From a virus: 64,000 nt of DNA. The notes under the pieces are model-generated. The model was not told where the DNA came from. It did no database searches and was given only the letters and a program-made list of their open reading frames with translations. The stretch spans positions 62,001-126,000 of the IMG/VR virus record IMGVR_UViG_3300044705_000115; one strand, 5' to 3'. The position numbers and the translations under genes were made by a program. Positions 45,478 to 54,510 of the stretch are shown here, one piece after another (within the stretch, counting starts at the first letter, position 1; the number at the start of each line of letters is the position of its first letter).

Positions 45478-48400
45478 CAGTCCAGCACCTCGTCATCCCC
45501 GGTGTCGGGCTCGAGGTCGAGGTCGGAGGCGAGGTCGTTGAATGCCTGGTTCACCTCGCGCACGATCTGCTTGCGGATGTCGCCGGGTCGGTGGTTGTGA
45601 ACGGTCACGCTGCCGATACGCAGGCCGCCGCCGCCCGCCGTACCCCGGCCCTTCGGCCGCACGCTGGCGACCTCAGCCCCGCCGTCGCCGATTCCGAGCA
45701 GGGTCGGGCGGTGCGCTTCGACGGTGCCGCCCGTGCCGAACCAGCCAGCGAAGGAGGGCAGACGTCCCCCCTTGCCGAAGCCCTGCCGGAAGGCCACGCG
45801 AGCGCCAGCTTCGCGGTCGCTAAGCGCGGGGATGCCAGGCCGCTCCCACTCGTTCATGAAGAGGGCGGCTGCGGCCTCAGGACTCGCCGATTTGTTCAGC
45901 GCCGGGATCAAGCCCTGGCCGCCGTGGGAGAGCATGAAGAGCGTCTGGAAGATCGGGTTTTCCCATTTCGATCCGCCGGCGGCCTTCAGATTGGCGAGGC
46001 TGATCGCGCCGCTCGTAAAGCCCCACAGCCCGCCGCCGCCCGTTCCTTCCGCACCGGGGTCCATGCCGGACTCGCGCCATGCGTTGCCGATGATCCCCGC
46101 TGCGGCGATTTTGTTCGCGCCATGAGCGAAGAGCACCTGGGCGATCGCCCGTTCCACGGCGGCGCGGGAGCCGCCGATCTTGCCGCCCGCGCCGAGCATC
46201 ACTTCCGAGCCGACGCCTTTCAGGCTGGCCGCCTGGGCGATCCTGTGGTTCAGGCCTGCGGCCATCGCGCTCATCCCCGCCTGTGCGAGGGCGCCGGGGA
46301 CGCCGCCGAGTTTCGAGCTCGGCGCCTTGACCCGTTTGAAGCCGCCGCTGGCGCCCATCATCAGGCCGCGCACCGCGCTCGCCCCAGTCGGGCCGCCTGG
46401 GTAGAAGCCGATGTGGACATGGTCGCTGTGGCCGCCGATCGAGCCGGGGTGCTTGGTGCCTTCGTCGATGAAGTAGGGATAGGGGTCGTAGAACAGCTCG
46501 TTGAGGCCGTGGCCGAGGTAGCGCTGCTCGGCGGCGCGGCGGAAGCTGTACATCAGGTTCGGCGCCCCGGATACGTCGTAGGCGAGGCCCGAGTAGTGCA
46601 GGGAGTCGGAGACATGGCCGCTGCTCGGGATGCCGCCGAAGCCAGGGCCGCCGCTAACGCTCAACCCCATGCCCGCTGCGTAGCGACCGACCGATTCGAT
46701 CCCGCCGCCGAAGGCCGGGCGCCGACCGCCGCGGGCGTAGGTGAGTTCGGAATGCGGGCGTCCCTCGCCCGCGACCATGTGGCCGAGGCTCGTGCCGAAC
46801 GCTCCGAGCATTTCGTTGGCACTGCGCTCGGTGTGCTTGTTCACGACCAGCTCGCCAGCGGCCCCAACGCCGCCGCCGCCGAGCGCGTAGCGGTCCTGGT
46901 TGCCGAAGCCGCCGATGCGGTAGCCACCGTAGGCGTAGCCGTGTGCCTTGTTGAAGGCGCGTTCGTTCTGGGACGGGCGGGCACCGTTGCCTGACGGGCC
47001 TTTGGTCGCGTCGGAGCGGGCTTCGCGCCCGGCGGAGCCACCCTGCTCCATGCCCTTGACGATGTTGGTCGCCTGGGTGTGGTTGTAGCCCATCGCCATC
47101 AGGGAGCCGAGCGCCTGCTGCTGGAGCTTGGTGAAGGAGGTCGAGACTTCCTCCTGCGCCCTCTCCGCCTGGCTCGACATCGCGTCGGCGATGCCCTTCC
47201 ATTCCTTCGCCGTGCCGCTGTAGATGTGGCCATTGATGATTTCGACGTTGTGGCCCATCAGCGCGAACTCGGCTTCGATGGCAGCGACAGCGGATTCGTA
47301 GAGGCCCTTCAGTTTCGGGTTCTGTTTGGCGGCTTCGCGGTACCAGGACAGCTCGGCGCGGGCGAGAACCTTGGCCCCCTGCGGCCCGATCTTCCCCATT
47401 TCTTCCATGATCGGGCCGAGCATTTTCTGCCCTGCTTTGCGCACGCCTTCGTTCTTGGTGCGGATCTCGAATGCTTTGGAGAAGTCTTCGACAGCGGCGG
47501 CGCCAGCGGCGGCTGAGCGTTCATGGATGACGCCGTCGAGCCGGTCCATGACCTTTTCGATGTATTCCTGGGCCGGGCCGAGGTCGCCGCCCTGCTTGCC
47601 GAATTCTTTCGCCACTTTCCCGAGGCGCCGCTTGGTGGCGATGGCACCGCTGCGGGTTTCCGGCACTTCACCGAGGATGCCGCTGACCCGTTTCTGGGTG
47701 AATTCGAGGACTTTCTGCTGCCGTTCGCTCGGCGGTTCGGGCATGGGGATGATCCCGAAGCTGGCCTGGGAGAGACCTGCGGCGGCCCTTTCGGGCAGGT
47801 TGCCGTTGTAGGTCAGCGCCCCGATGCCGCCGAGGATCGCTGACGCTGGCGCCAGGAAACGTCCGGCCGCACCGATGCCCGCCATCAGGCCGCGACCCGC
47901 TCCGATTGCCAGTGCTCCTCCCTGGGCGGCGGCCGATGCGCTCGTCGAGTAGCCCGCTGCGCGGGCCTGCTGGAAGGTGGTGCTGTAGCCCGGCGTCAAT
48001 CCGCGGCCCCCGAAGACTTTGGGCAGGCCGAATCGACCCGCCACGCCGCCGGCGATGCCCGCCACTACCCCGCCCCTGCCAGCCCCGATCGGCCCGCTGC
48101 CCACCGGAACCGTCCCAGCGCTGCGCTGCGCGGCGGTGGCACGGCCCGCTTCGGTGGCGATCAGGCCCCAGTCGGCCGCGATCATCCTCAGACGCGATCC
48201 GAGGCTATTCAGGGCCACGGCGCCCAGCACCCCCACAATCAGGTTGCTGAGGCCGGGGATGGCTTCGAGGAGGCCGTTGACGGCTTCCAGCAGCATGTTC
48301 ATCAGTTCGAGGACGCTGAGCAGGGCCGAGGAGCCGCCGCCGAGGGTGTCGAAGAGCCGGATGAGCTGTTCGAGGGTCTTCGCCAGCGCCGGTCCGTACT

Positions 48401-49751
48401 TTTCGCCGATCGTCTGGAACAGGTCCTCGAGCGGTTCGAGCGCCTTGGTCAGCATGTCCATCGTGTGAGCGAGGCCACCCCCAGTACCGAGCCGGATGAA
48501 CGCCTTGCTCAGCTCGCCCACGAATTTGAAGATCGAGTCGAGGTTGGCTTTCAGGCTGTCGAAGTAGTCGCGGAGCTGGTTCTGACCCGAGAGCGAGTTG
48601 GCGAAGTTGTCCCAGCGTTCCGTCGCCTTGTCGGCCGATTCCCAGAGTTCATCGCCGAGCGGCCGCGCCGCTTTGCCGATCCCGCGCAGCGTCCCCCACA
48701 GGTTCGAGAGGATCGAGCCGAAGGTTTCCAGCGAGGCGCGGGTGCGGTCGAAGTAGGAGCGCAGTTCGCCCGTTCGCCGGCCAGTCAGCGCCGACTGCTC
48801 CAGCATCTGCGACCAGCCGAGGATCGTTTTCGAGAGCCATTCGGTGAACGGCTCGGCGGCGACGGCGATGTGGCGGAACGCCTCGACCACGTTGATCAAC
48901 GCCGAGCCGAGCCGGTTCAGGACAGTAAGACCCTGCTTGCCGACCGACTGCAGGTCGGAGAGGAAGCCTTTGGTCGTGAAGGCGCCAGCAGCCCTTTCAG
49001 CGATGCCGCCTAGCGTCGAGCCGCCCTGACGGAGCAGGTTTTTCGCCGTCGGGACGCCCCGCTGTAGCTGCGAGAGAGCCGCCGTCAGGCCTGGGAACAG
49101 CCCCGCCTGGGCGCTCGATTTCAGTTCGTTGGTGACCGGTTTCAGTTCTTTCAGGACGCGCACGAATTCGCGCCCCTGCGGGGTCAGCGCTGCCATCGCG
49201 CCTTTCGTCCCTTTGAGCGCCCTGTCGATCCCCGAGAAGGCGAGTTTGGCCGCGCCCACAGCGATCCCGATCCCGAGGAAGGTCGCGGGGAGGGCACCGG
49301 CAACGCCAACGAGGTCGGTCAGTTTGGGGATCAGCGCCGCTGCGCCGCCCGCCAGCGCACTCACCCCCTGCACGAGCGCCACGACGCCGCTGATGATCAG
49401 CGGCAGTTTCATGGCCTGGAAAATCTTGCCGATGGAGGCCAGCGAGATCCCGACGCGGCCGAGTTTCGTACTCAGCCGGTCGGAATCGTCGCCAGCGCCC
49501 TGCAGCGTCTTGCGGAGCCTGCCGCCGCCGCCGCTGTCGCCAGCGAAGGTGCGGGAGTCGCGGTCGATCGTCTTGATCTGGCGATCAACATCCTCCATCT
49601 GCTTGAGCTGCTTGTCGCTGCCGACATTGTCGAGACGGCTCCCGAGTTTGTCGATCGCATCGTCGGTTTTTTTCGCCTGCAGCTCCATTTTCCGCATGGG
49701 GCCGCTGGCGCCGTCGATGATCTTGAAAAGCCCCTCGACCGTCGCTGCCAT
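45477..49751 (-). CDS. Tape measure protein with M15-type peptidase and tail-lysozyme domains
   Basis: 1424 residues, the longest helical tail gene, in the tape-measure position. The N-terminal half has coiled-coil and TMP repeats and hydrophobic stretches (ISGVVALVQGVSALAGGAAALIP). C-terminal domains: an M15-like zinc peptidase with SLHYSGLAYD (1050-1059) and SDHVHIGF (to 1116), the paired HxxxxxxD and HxH of the family. A tail-lysozyme-like domain follows (about 1197-1325: AAGIIGNAWRESG with Glu 1227, LWGFT, GIPALSDREAGARVAF). Both would open peptidoglycan during DNA injection. Tail length scales with the helical part, which cannot be separated exactly here. Confidence 0.9.
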   Translation of the reverse strand: MAATVEGLFKIIDGASGPMRKMELQAKKTDDAIDKLGSRLDNVGSDKQLKQMEDVDRQIKTIDRDSRTFAGDSGGGGRLRKTLQGAGDDSDRLSTKLGRVGISLASIGKIFQAMKLPLIISGVVALVQGVSALAGGAAALIPKLTDLVGVAGALPATFLGIGIAVGAAKLAFSGIDRALKGTKGAMAALTPQGREFVRVLKELKPVTNELKSSAQAGLFPGLTAALSQLQRGVPTAKNLLRQGGSTLGGIAERAAGAFTTKGFLSDLQSVGKQGLTVLNRLGSALINVVEAFRHIAVAAEPFTEWLSKTILGWSQMLEQSALTGRRTGELRSYFDRTRASLETFGSILSNLWGTLRGIGKAARPLGDELWESADKATERWDNFANSLSGQNQLRDYFDSLKANLDSIFKFVGELSKAFIRLGTGGGLAHTMDMLTKALEPLEDLFQTIGEKYGPALAKTLEQLIRLFDTLGGGSSALLSVLELMNMLLEAVNGLLEAIPGLSNLIVGVLGAVALNSLGSRLRMIAADWGLIATEAGRATAAQRSAGTVPVGSGPIGAGRGGVVAGIAGGVAGRFGLPKVFGGRGLTPGYSTTFQQARAAGYSTSASAAAQGGALAIGAGRGLMAGIGAAGRFLAPASAILGGIGALTYNGNLPERAAAGLSQASFGIIPMPEPPSERQQKVLEFTQKRVSGILGEVPETRSGAIATKRRLGKVAKEFGKQGGDLGPAQEYIEKVMDRLDGVIHERSAAAGAAAVEDFSKAFEIRTKNEGVRKAGQKMLGPIMEEMGKIGPQGAKVLARAELSWYREAAKQNPKLKGLYESAVAAIEAEFALMGHNVEIINGHIYSGTAKEWKGIADAMSSQAERAQEEVSTSFTKLQQQALGSLMAMGYNHTQATNIVKGMEQGGSAGREARSDATKGPSGNGARPSQNERAFNKAHGYAYGGYRIGGFGNQDRYALGGGGVGAAGELVVNKHTERSANEMLGAFGTSLGHMVAGEGRPHSELTYARGGRRPAFGGGIESVGRYAAGMGLSVSGGPGFGGIPSSGHVSDSLHYSGLAYDVSGAPNLMYSFRRAAEQRYLGHGLNELFYDPYPYFIDEGTKHPGSIGGHSDHVHIGFYPGGPTGASAVRGLMMGASGGFKRVKAPSSKLGGVPGALAQAGMSAMAAGLNHRIAQAASLKGVGSEVMLGAGGKIGGSRAAVERAIAQVLFAHGANKIAAAGIIGNAWRESGMDPGAEGTGGGGLWGFTSGAISLANLKAAGGSKWENPIFQTLFMLSHGGQGLIPALNKSASPEAAAALFMNEWERPGIPALSDREAGARVAFRQGFGKGGRLPSFAGWFGTGGTVEAHRPTLLGIGDGGAEVASVRPKGRGTAGGGGLRIGSVTVHNHRPGDIRKQIVREVNQAFNDLASDLDLEPDTGDDEVLD

Positions 49752-50083
49752 CAGCTCCCCCTCTGCGCGGTGCGGCTCGGCTTGTTGCCGCCTTCGAGCT
49801 CATTGAGACCGATGGCGCAGCCGTAGGTGAACGCCTTGACCCGTCCGGGGTAGGGCGGCAGCCGCGGCTCGCTCAGCTCGTCGGTCGGCAGGAAGATGAA
49901 GTGCCGGTTCCCGCACATGGCGCACTCCGTCGCCCCCGGTTTCAGGGGCAGCGAGTAGCACGCCGGGCACGGGTGTGGCGCCGTCGTCCTCCGGTACTGA
50001 TCGTCGAGGCCGTTGTAGAGGCGGTAGGGGTCGTGCCCTGCTTTCCAAGCCAGTGCCAGGACAAGTGCCTCTCCCCCCCGCAT
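49751..50083 (-). CDS. Tail assembly chaperone, frameshift extension (XkdN second part)
   Basis: 110 residues if read from ATG 50083, but better seen as the C-terminal extension of the upstream chaperone. The frame is -1 relative to that gene and begins just after its slippery site. Carries ALAWKAGHDPYRLYNG, a pattern typical of second chaperone parts, and a CPAC...CAMC zinc ribbon. Ends at the tape-measure ATG. The fusion protein would bind the tape measure during tube polymerisation. Confidence 0.75.
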   Translation of the reverse strand: MRGGEALVLALAWKAGHDPYRLYNGLDDQYRRTTAPHPCPACYSLPLKPGATECAMCGNRHFIFLPTDELSEPRLPPYPGRVKAFTYGCAIGLNELEGGNKPSRTAQRGS

Positions 50084-50085
50084 TA

Positions 50086-50769
50086 CTAGTTTTTTGCGGC
50101 CCTCTCCGCGTCGCGTACGTCCTCGTCGTTGAAGCCCGAGAGCGTCATGATCCGGCCGGCGATCTGGGCGATGTAGCCGGGCTTGGACTGGAACTTCGCC
50201 CGCAGAGCATCGACGGGGTCGCCGGGGAAGCGGCCCTGCTCGTTGAGGATGCGGGTCGCCTCCTTGATGTCGGGATCGACCGTACCCTCGACGACGATTT
50301 CGAGGTTGACCTTGTACTCGTCGCTTTCGCCGGTCGTCCGCGCCAGGCGCGTGTTCTGGGCCTTTTTGCGGATCGCCCGCATGACCTCCATCGGCACCGG
50401 CTTGATGGTCCAGGGGATCATCCGCTCGTTCTCCTGGGTGCCGAAGTTGAGTTCGAGCGTCTGCGTCTCCTCACCGACCGCAGCGGGGTCCTCGTTGAGG
50501 AACCAGTCCAGCGCCGAGGCCGCCTCGCCGTCGCGCAGCTTGCGGTCGTCCCGGGCCGCCGCCACGGCGGCCGCGCCGGCGCGGCTCTCCGCCTCGTCCT
50601 CGCCGTCGCTGAGGTCTTTCAGGCCGCCCTGCTGGTTCTCGTAGGCCCTCGCCAGGTCCGCGTCGCTCGGCGCGTCCTGCGTGGCCGTGGGAGCCTCAGA
50701 GAGGTCTAGCGCACCGCCCTCAGCGGTGCTGTCGTCGGTGTCGTCGATCCTGGTGGTGATGTCGTCCAT
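50086..50769 (-). CDS. Tail assembly chaperone (XkdN-like, gpG analogue)
   Basis: 227 residues from ATG 50769 with AAAGGAGG upstream. An acidic N-terminal 90 residues are followed by a domain with ETQTLELNFGTQENERMIPW, TIKPVPMEVMRAIRKKAQ and SKPGYIAQIAGRIMTLSGFNDED. The last codons are GCA AAA AAC TAG; slipping back one base at A AAA AAC joins the 110-codon frame downstream and gives a longer chaperone. Sits between tube and tape measure, the usual place. Overlaps the preceding gene by 64 nt in another frame. Confidence 0.82.
   Translation of the reverse strand: MDDITTRIDDTDDSTAEGGALDLSEAPTATQDAPSDADLARAYENQQGGLKDLSDGEDEAESRAGAAAVAAARDDRKLRDGEAASALDWFLNEDPAAVGEETQTLELNFGTQENERMIPWTIKPVPMEVMRAIRKKAQNTRLARTTGESDEYKVNLEIVVEGTVDPDIKEATRILNEQGRFPGDPVDALRAKFQSKPGYIAQIAGRIMTLSGFNDEDVRDAERAAKN
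50089..50095 (-). promoter_or_regulatory. Programmed -1 ribosomal frameshift site A AAA AAC
   Basis: Minus-strand codons GCA AAA AAC TAG: the heptamer is in the correct X XXY YYZ phase, directly before the zero-frame stop, and the -1 frame is open through 49751. Confidence 0.8.
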
Positions 50770-51017
50770 GAGTCGCCTCCTTTGGCGGCTGGTGGGTCGT
50801 TGGAATCAGGCATCGACTCCGACGGGCCAGTGGCAGCGTCAGGGTCGAGTGGCCGTGCATCTGCGGACGGTTTCTCGGGACCGTCCGGCCCGTACATCGA
50901 CTCGATCTCAAGGTCGGCCATGACCTCAAGAAGCTCGCGTGCGCCGTGGCTCCGCTTGGTGCGGATGTGGGCGCGAAGGTGCAGCCATGCCCGCTCGTAA
51001 TCGACGAGCTCGCTCAT
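50706..51017 (-). CDS. Small protein between tube and chaperone
   Basis: 103 residues. The N-terminal 40 are helical (MSELVDYERAWLHLRAHIR, GARELLEVMADL); the rest is acidic and Pro/Ser-rich and runs 64 nt into the chaperone gene in another frame. No slippery heptamer was found in the overlap, so it is read as a separate gene. It may be an accessory chaperone. Function unknown. Confidence 0.5.
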   Translation of the reverse strand: MSELVDYERAWLHLRAHIRTKRSHGARELLEVMADLEIESMYGPDGPEKPSADARPLDPDAATGPSESMPDSNDPPAAKGGDSWTTSPPGSTTPTTAPLRAVR

Positions 51018-51038
51018 GGCTTTGCTGAGCGCGAGCCG

Positions 51039-51608
51039 CTACGCGGTCGCGCCCGTGGGGACGCCTTTGGAGTATTCGTACTGGATGGCCGGGAGGCCGG
51101 TCGTCGCATCCGTGGTGCCCGTCCGCACGAAGGCGGTGATGGGCTTCTCGTTCTCGAAGGTGAACGGGAACTCGAGGTCGCGGATGTCGTCGCCGATGTT
51201 GAACCCGAGCGGCAGACGCCAGAGCAGGCAGCCATCCAGCCGCCATTTCTCTTCGCCCAGCGCCTCCGGGTCGTTGTAGCCGACCAGCAGCGAGAAGGGT
51301 TTGAGAACGGAGTTGACGGTGCCGCGCATCGCCCGCCGTTCTTCGATGTTGGTGGAGATGAAGTTGTAGACCTGCAGCTCCCACTTGGCGTCGATCTTCT
51401 GGACACGGAAGGTTCCCTCGCGGGACTCCCGGCCAGGCTTGTAGCCCTGCTTCGTCGAGCCGACGATCGGCACCTCAAGGCGGTTGACCTCGACGGTGGC
51501 GCTGACTTCGGTGACCTCTGCGAGCAGGTTGCCAGCCGCGTCGAACGCCGCGCCCCACATCCCGCCCATGCGGAAAAGCCCCTCGTTGTTGACCAGTGGA
51601 GAAGGCAT
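51039..51608 (-). CDS. Tail tube protein (XkdM / DUF2001 type)
   Basis: 189 residues. Beta pattern of the inner tube: GNLLAEVTEVSATVEVNRLEVPIVG, GTFRVQKIDAKWELQVYNF, then VLKPFSLLVGYNDP and FEFPFTFEN-like strands. Follows the sheath gene, as in all contractile tails. Its leader (CCAAGGATCACGAAAGGA) resembles the composite leader of the collagen-like gene. The ring of this protein forms the DNA channel. Confidence 0.82.
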   Translation of the reverse strand: MPSPLVNNEGLFRMGGMWGAAFDAAGNLLAEVTEVSATVEVNRLEVPIVGSTKQGYKPGRESREGTFRVQKIDAKWELQVYNFISTNIEERRAMRGTVNSVLKPFSLLVGYNDPEALGEEKWRLDGCLLWRLPLGFNIGDDIRDLEFPFTFENEKPITAFVRTGTTDATTGLPAIQYEYSKGVPTGATA

Positions 51609-51646
51609 GTAGTCAGATTCCTTTCGTGATCCTTGGGTGCGCGGCT

Positions 51647-53128
51647 CTAGCCGATCGTGAGGGTCACGTAGACCTGCTTGAGGGCGCGTCCGAACTTGAG
51701 TTCCATCGCCAGGGCGACGAACTCGTCATCGTCGGAAGGCGGCGGGTCCTGGTCGATGCCGACCTTCCATCCGGGCTGGATCACTCCGAGCTTTTCGCGT
51801 TCCGCGAGGAGGCTCTTGGCCTCCGATACCACCGCGTCGCGGGTGTCGTCGTTGACCGGCCGGCGTCCGAGGATTTCCCTGCGGAAGTAGGCCGCGAGGT
51901 CCGTCTGAATCCCGTGCATGGTGCGCACGTACTTCGGCTCGCGGTAGATGAAGTAGGGCTTCTTGGGTTCGCCATCAGCGTCCACTTCCGTCCAGGTGGA
52001 GTGGCCGACTTTGATGTGAGTCGGAGCTTCGGGGTCGTCGTCGCGTGCGACCACGAGAACGCCCGCGTCGTAGGCCGAGGCGATCTCGGCGTCGGTCGGC
52101 CCGGTGACGATTTCGAGGGCCGCCAGCCGCGCGTAGGTGAGCGCTGCGTACTCGCCCTTCGCCGCGAGGATGCCCGCGATGCGCGGGGCAAGCTGCGAGG
52201 TCGAGAGTTCGATCTCGGTCCCTTCCGGCCCGAGGTCGGGCGAGCGGTAGGTGCCGACGCCGAAGACGATGACCTCCGGGTCGGCGATTTCTTCGGCGCG
52301 GTCTTCGGCGTCTTCCAGCGTCTCGCCGAGTTCACCGCCGATGACGGCCATGAAGCGCTTGTTCTTGTTGTCGTTCTGGTCGCGGAGCCAGGTCTGCAGC
52401 GAGACCTGGATCGCGTTATCGACGAGATCGAAGGGGGCGATGACGCCGAACGGTTCCAGCGCAATCGCATCGAAGGCGTTGGTCCAGTCTTCGGCGACCG
52501 GCGTGTCACCGTCGTCGCCGCCGGTCAGCGCGGAAGCGGTGACGGTCGTCAGTTTGGTGCCGGTTTTCTGGACTTCGGCGGTGACCCAGTTGGACCGTTT
52601 GTTGATCAGTTCGCCGAGGCGAGTGATGTCGGTCGCCGTGTAGGTGTATTCCTCAAGGACGCTGGTGCCGTCGAGGAGCAGGAGGTCCTGTTTGCTGGCG
52701 TCGCCAGCGTGGGCGCGGGTCGTGACCGCGAGGCTGTTGGCGCGGGTGCCGTTGTAGCGGGCGACCAGTTTGAGCGCGTTTTCGGGCGCTTCTTTGGCGT
52801 TGGTGAGCTGTTTGCTCGCCTTCGCGGCGCCGCTGTCGCCGAAGCGGTAGACGAGAACGCCGCCCGCCCCGTAGCGGCCTTTCAGGCCCTCGCCGATGAA
52901 CGCCTGCTTGACCGCCAGGTAGCCCGGCGTGTCGTCGGAGTAGCCGTAGAGGGCCTGGTACTCGGCGAATGAGCCGACCAGACGCGCCTCCTCGAACGGA
53001 CCCCAGTCGTTGATGATCGGGATCGCAACCGTGGCGCCGGGCGCCGGCGGCACGACGCTCGGCGTCGTGACGTTGAAGTTGAAGTAGCTGTCGGGCAGCT
53101 TGGGGCGGTTGTCCTTCGAGAACGGCAC
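51647..53128 (-). CDS. Contractile tail sheath protein (XkdK type)
   Basis: 493 residues. Sheath blocks: N-terminal PGATVAIPIINDWGPFEEARLVGSF, VKQAFIGEGLKG; a central inserted domain; then IAGILAAKGEYAALTYARLAALEIVTG and a C-terminal QTDLAAYFRREILGRRPVNDDTRDAVVSE leading to the final beta arm FVALAMELKFGRALKQVYVTLTIG, which links neighbouring subunits. Its presence shows a myovirus morphology. The central insert of about 170 residues is of the variable type. Confidence 0.9.
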   Translation of the reverse strand: MPFSKDNRPKLPDSYFNFNVTTPSVVPPAPGATVAIPIINDWGPFEEARLVGSFAEYQALYGYSDDTPGYLAVKQAFIGEGLKGRYGAGGVLVYRFGDSGAAKASKQLTNAKEAPENALKLVARYNGTRANSLAVTTRAHAGDASKQDLLLLDGTSVLEEYTYTATDITRLGELINKRSNWVTAEVQKTGTKLTTVTASALTGGDDGDTPVAEDWTNAFDAIALEPFGVIAPFDLVDNAIQVSLQTWLRDQNDNKNKRFMAVIGGELGETLEDAEDRAEEIADPEVIVFGVGTYRSPDLGPEGTEIELSTSQLAPRIAGILAAKGEYAALTYARLAALEIVTGPTDAEIASAYDAGVLVVARDDDPEAPTHIKVGHSTWTEVDADGEPKKPYFIYREPKYVRTMHGIQTDLAAYFRREILGRRPVNDDTRDAVVSEAKSLLAEREKLGVIQPGWKVGIDQDPPPSDDDEFVALAMELKFGRALKQVYVTLTIG

Positions 53129-53131
53129 GGG

Positions 53132-53353
53132 CTAGGCTCCCTTCTTCGCCTTGCGCTTGAGGAACTTGTCGATGGCGGCCTGCGCCTCCTCGACGGTCAG
53201 GTCGGAGTCGCCGTGTCCGTAGTCAGCGAGAGCGCCCGCAACGACATGGGGGCCGACGCCGAAGAACTTGTGGGCGGCGGCGATCAGCCGGTCACGGTCG
53301 ACCTTTTCGGCCTCCGGCTCAGCCTTCGCTTTCGCTGCTTTCTCGTCTGCCAT
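53132..53353 (-). CDS. Small head-tail region protein
   Basis: 73 residues from ATG 53353 with AGGAGCG upstream. Lys/Ala/Glu-rich start (MADEKAAKAKAEPEAEK) then a helical unit FFGVGPHVVAGALADYGHGDSDLTVEEAQ ending KRKAKKGA. Four nt before the sheath gene. First gene after the duplicated 44-bp element. Possibly a neck or sheath-start protein; not recognised. Confidence 0.55.
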   Translation of the reverse strand: MADEKAAKAKAEPEAEKVDRDRLIAAAHKFFGVGPHVVAGALADYGHGDSDLTVEEAQAAIDKFLKRKAKKGA

Positions 53354-53395
53354 GTCGCTCCTGAAGTTCGGTTTGACGTTGCTGCGCTGTCGCAA

Positions 53396-53439
53396 GCGAA
53401 GGTAGCAGCGCAGCAGCGGCCAACCCTGGAAAAAACTTC
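53396..53439 (-). promoter_or_regulatory. Duplicated 44-bp late element, tail copy
   Basis: Matches 58813-58856 at 39 of 44 positions. On the minus strand: GAAGTTTTTTCCAGGG, 7 nt, CTGCTGCGCTGC, then TACCTT (TANNNT). Transcription would start about 37 nt before ATG 53353. Confidence 0.6.
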
Positions 53440-53443
53440 TCCC

Positions 53444-54001
53444 TCAGGAGCCGTCGATCTCAGACTCAAGCGACTGCGTGATCCGCAGTTTCTGGGCCAG
53501 CCGCGAGCCGGTCGGAAGCTCGGCTGAGCGGCGCCAACCGACCCTCATCTCGCCCGTGACGGTCCATTTCTTCTCGTCTTCGGGTGACTGTGCGCGGTTG
53601 ATCGAGAGGTCGAGAACGCGGAGGTAGTCGGGGTAGCGACGCAGCAAAGACCCCTCGTCGATCGCCACCCCCTCAAAGTCGTAGAGCGGGATGCGGTAGG
53701 GGCGGCCCGCGCCGATCCCCACCTGGATCGCCTGCCACAGGCGCTCCTCGGCGGCCATGACGTTGTCGAAGGTGGCTTCCACGCTCTCGCCTTCGGCGGG
53801 GTAAACGTAGACCGCGATGGGCTGGGTCAGATCAGCGGTGTGGCGGCTGCCGCCAGAGAGCAGCGGGCCTGCGGTTCGCACCGCGATCCCTGGCCGCGAG
53901 AAGGCACCTTCCTGGGCGAAGAAGCCGACCTCCCAGTCATCGCCGAAGGCTTCGGACATGTAGCGGGAGATGCTGCGGAGGGCGTCGCGGACGGTTCTCA
54001 T
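53444..54001 (-). CDS. Tail completion / tail terminator-like protein
   Basis: 185 residues. Pattern of head-tail joining or terminator proteins: an N-terminal helix (TVRDALRSISRYMSEAFG), WEVGFFAQEGAFSRPGIAVRT, PIAVYVYPAEG and RRYPDYLRVLDLSINRAQSPED. Last of the connector genes before the element and the sheath cassette. Family not certain. Confidence 0.6.
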   Translation of the reverse strand: MRTVRDALRSISRYMSEAFGDDWEVGFFAQEGAFSRPGIAVRTAGPLLSGGSRHTADLTQPIAVYVYPAEGESVEATFDNVMAAEERLWQAIQVGIGAGRPYRIPLYDFEGVAIDEGSLLRRYPDYLRVLDLSINRAQSPEDEKKWTVTGEMRVGWRRSAELPTGSRLAQKLRITQSLESEIDGS

Positions 54002-54510
54002 GTCAACTCGGCGTAGGGGTTCTGGCGGGCGGTCTCACGCGCCCAGTTGGATAGCGCGGGCCTGACGATGCCCTCAATCTCGACTTCCAGCTTCGCAGCG
54101 GACTCGGCCAGCATGTGATGACCCTCCGAGCCGGGGTGCATGACCGACTTGGCGAAGACATCGGCGCCGTCGGCACCGACCCAGTGCAGCGTGCCGCCAG
54201 GGGTTTTCGGCAGGATCAAGTACTTGCGATGCTCAGGCCCCCAGAGACCGGTGCCGTGCTCGACGTAGGGCGCGTAGTCGATCTCGGTGTACCACTCGGC
54301 GCCGTAGCCTGCGCCGGGGTAGGTGGTGCCGACGACCTTGTGGGCGCGGCTCTCCTTCCACGAACGCTTCAGGTCGCCAGTCTCGACCGGCGTGGCTTTC
54401 GCCGCCTGCTCCTTGCCGAAGCGCACGCCCAGACGCACCATGTTCTTGATCGCGCCATTGATCGGGCCGGTGTCGAACCAGGGGTGCAGCTTGCCGCCGA
54501 TGTAGGCCAT
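53998..54510 (-). CDS. HK97 gp10-like head-tail/tail completion protein
   Basis: 170 residues. AAKATPVETGDLKRSWKES (about 33-51) is the conserved ATPVDTGxLRxS signature of HK97 gp10 proteins, followed by WYTEIDYAPYVEHGT, also typical. Acts in head completion or tail attachment. Overlaps neighbours by 1-4 nt. Confidence 0.85.
   Translation of the reverse strand: MAYIGGKLHPWFDTGPINGAIKNMVRLGVRFGKEQAAKATPVETGDLKRSWKESRAHKVVGTTYPGAGYGAEWYTEIDYAPYVEHGTGLWGPEHRKYLILPKTPGGTLHWVGADGADVFAKSVMHPGSEGHHMLAESAAKLEVEIEGIVRPALSNWARETARQNPYAELT

Noticed and set aside
50706-50769. Frameshift joining the 103-aa gene to the chaperone gene
   Set aside because: No slippery heptamer seen in the 64-nt overlap and the chaperone has its own AAAGGAGG and ATG.
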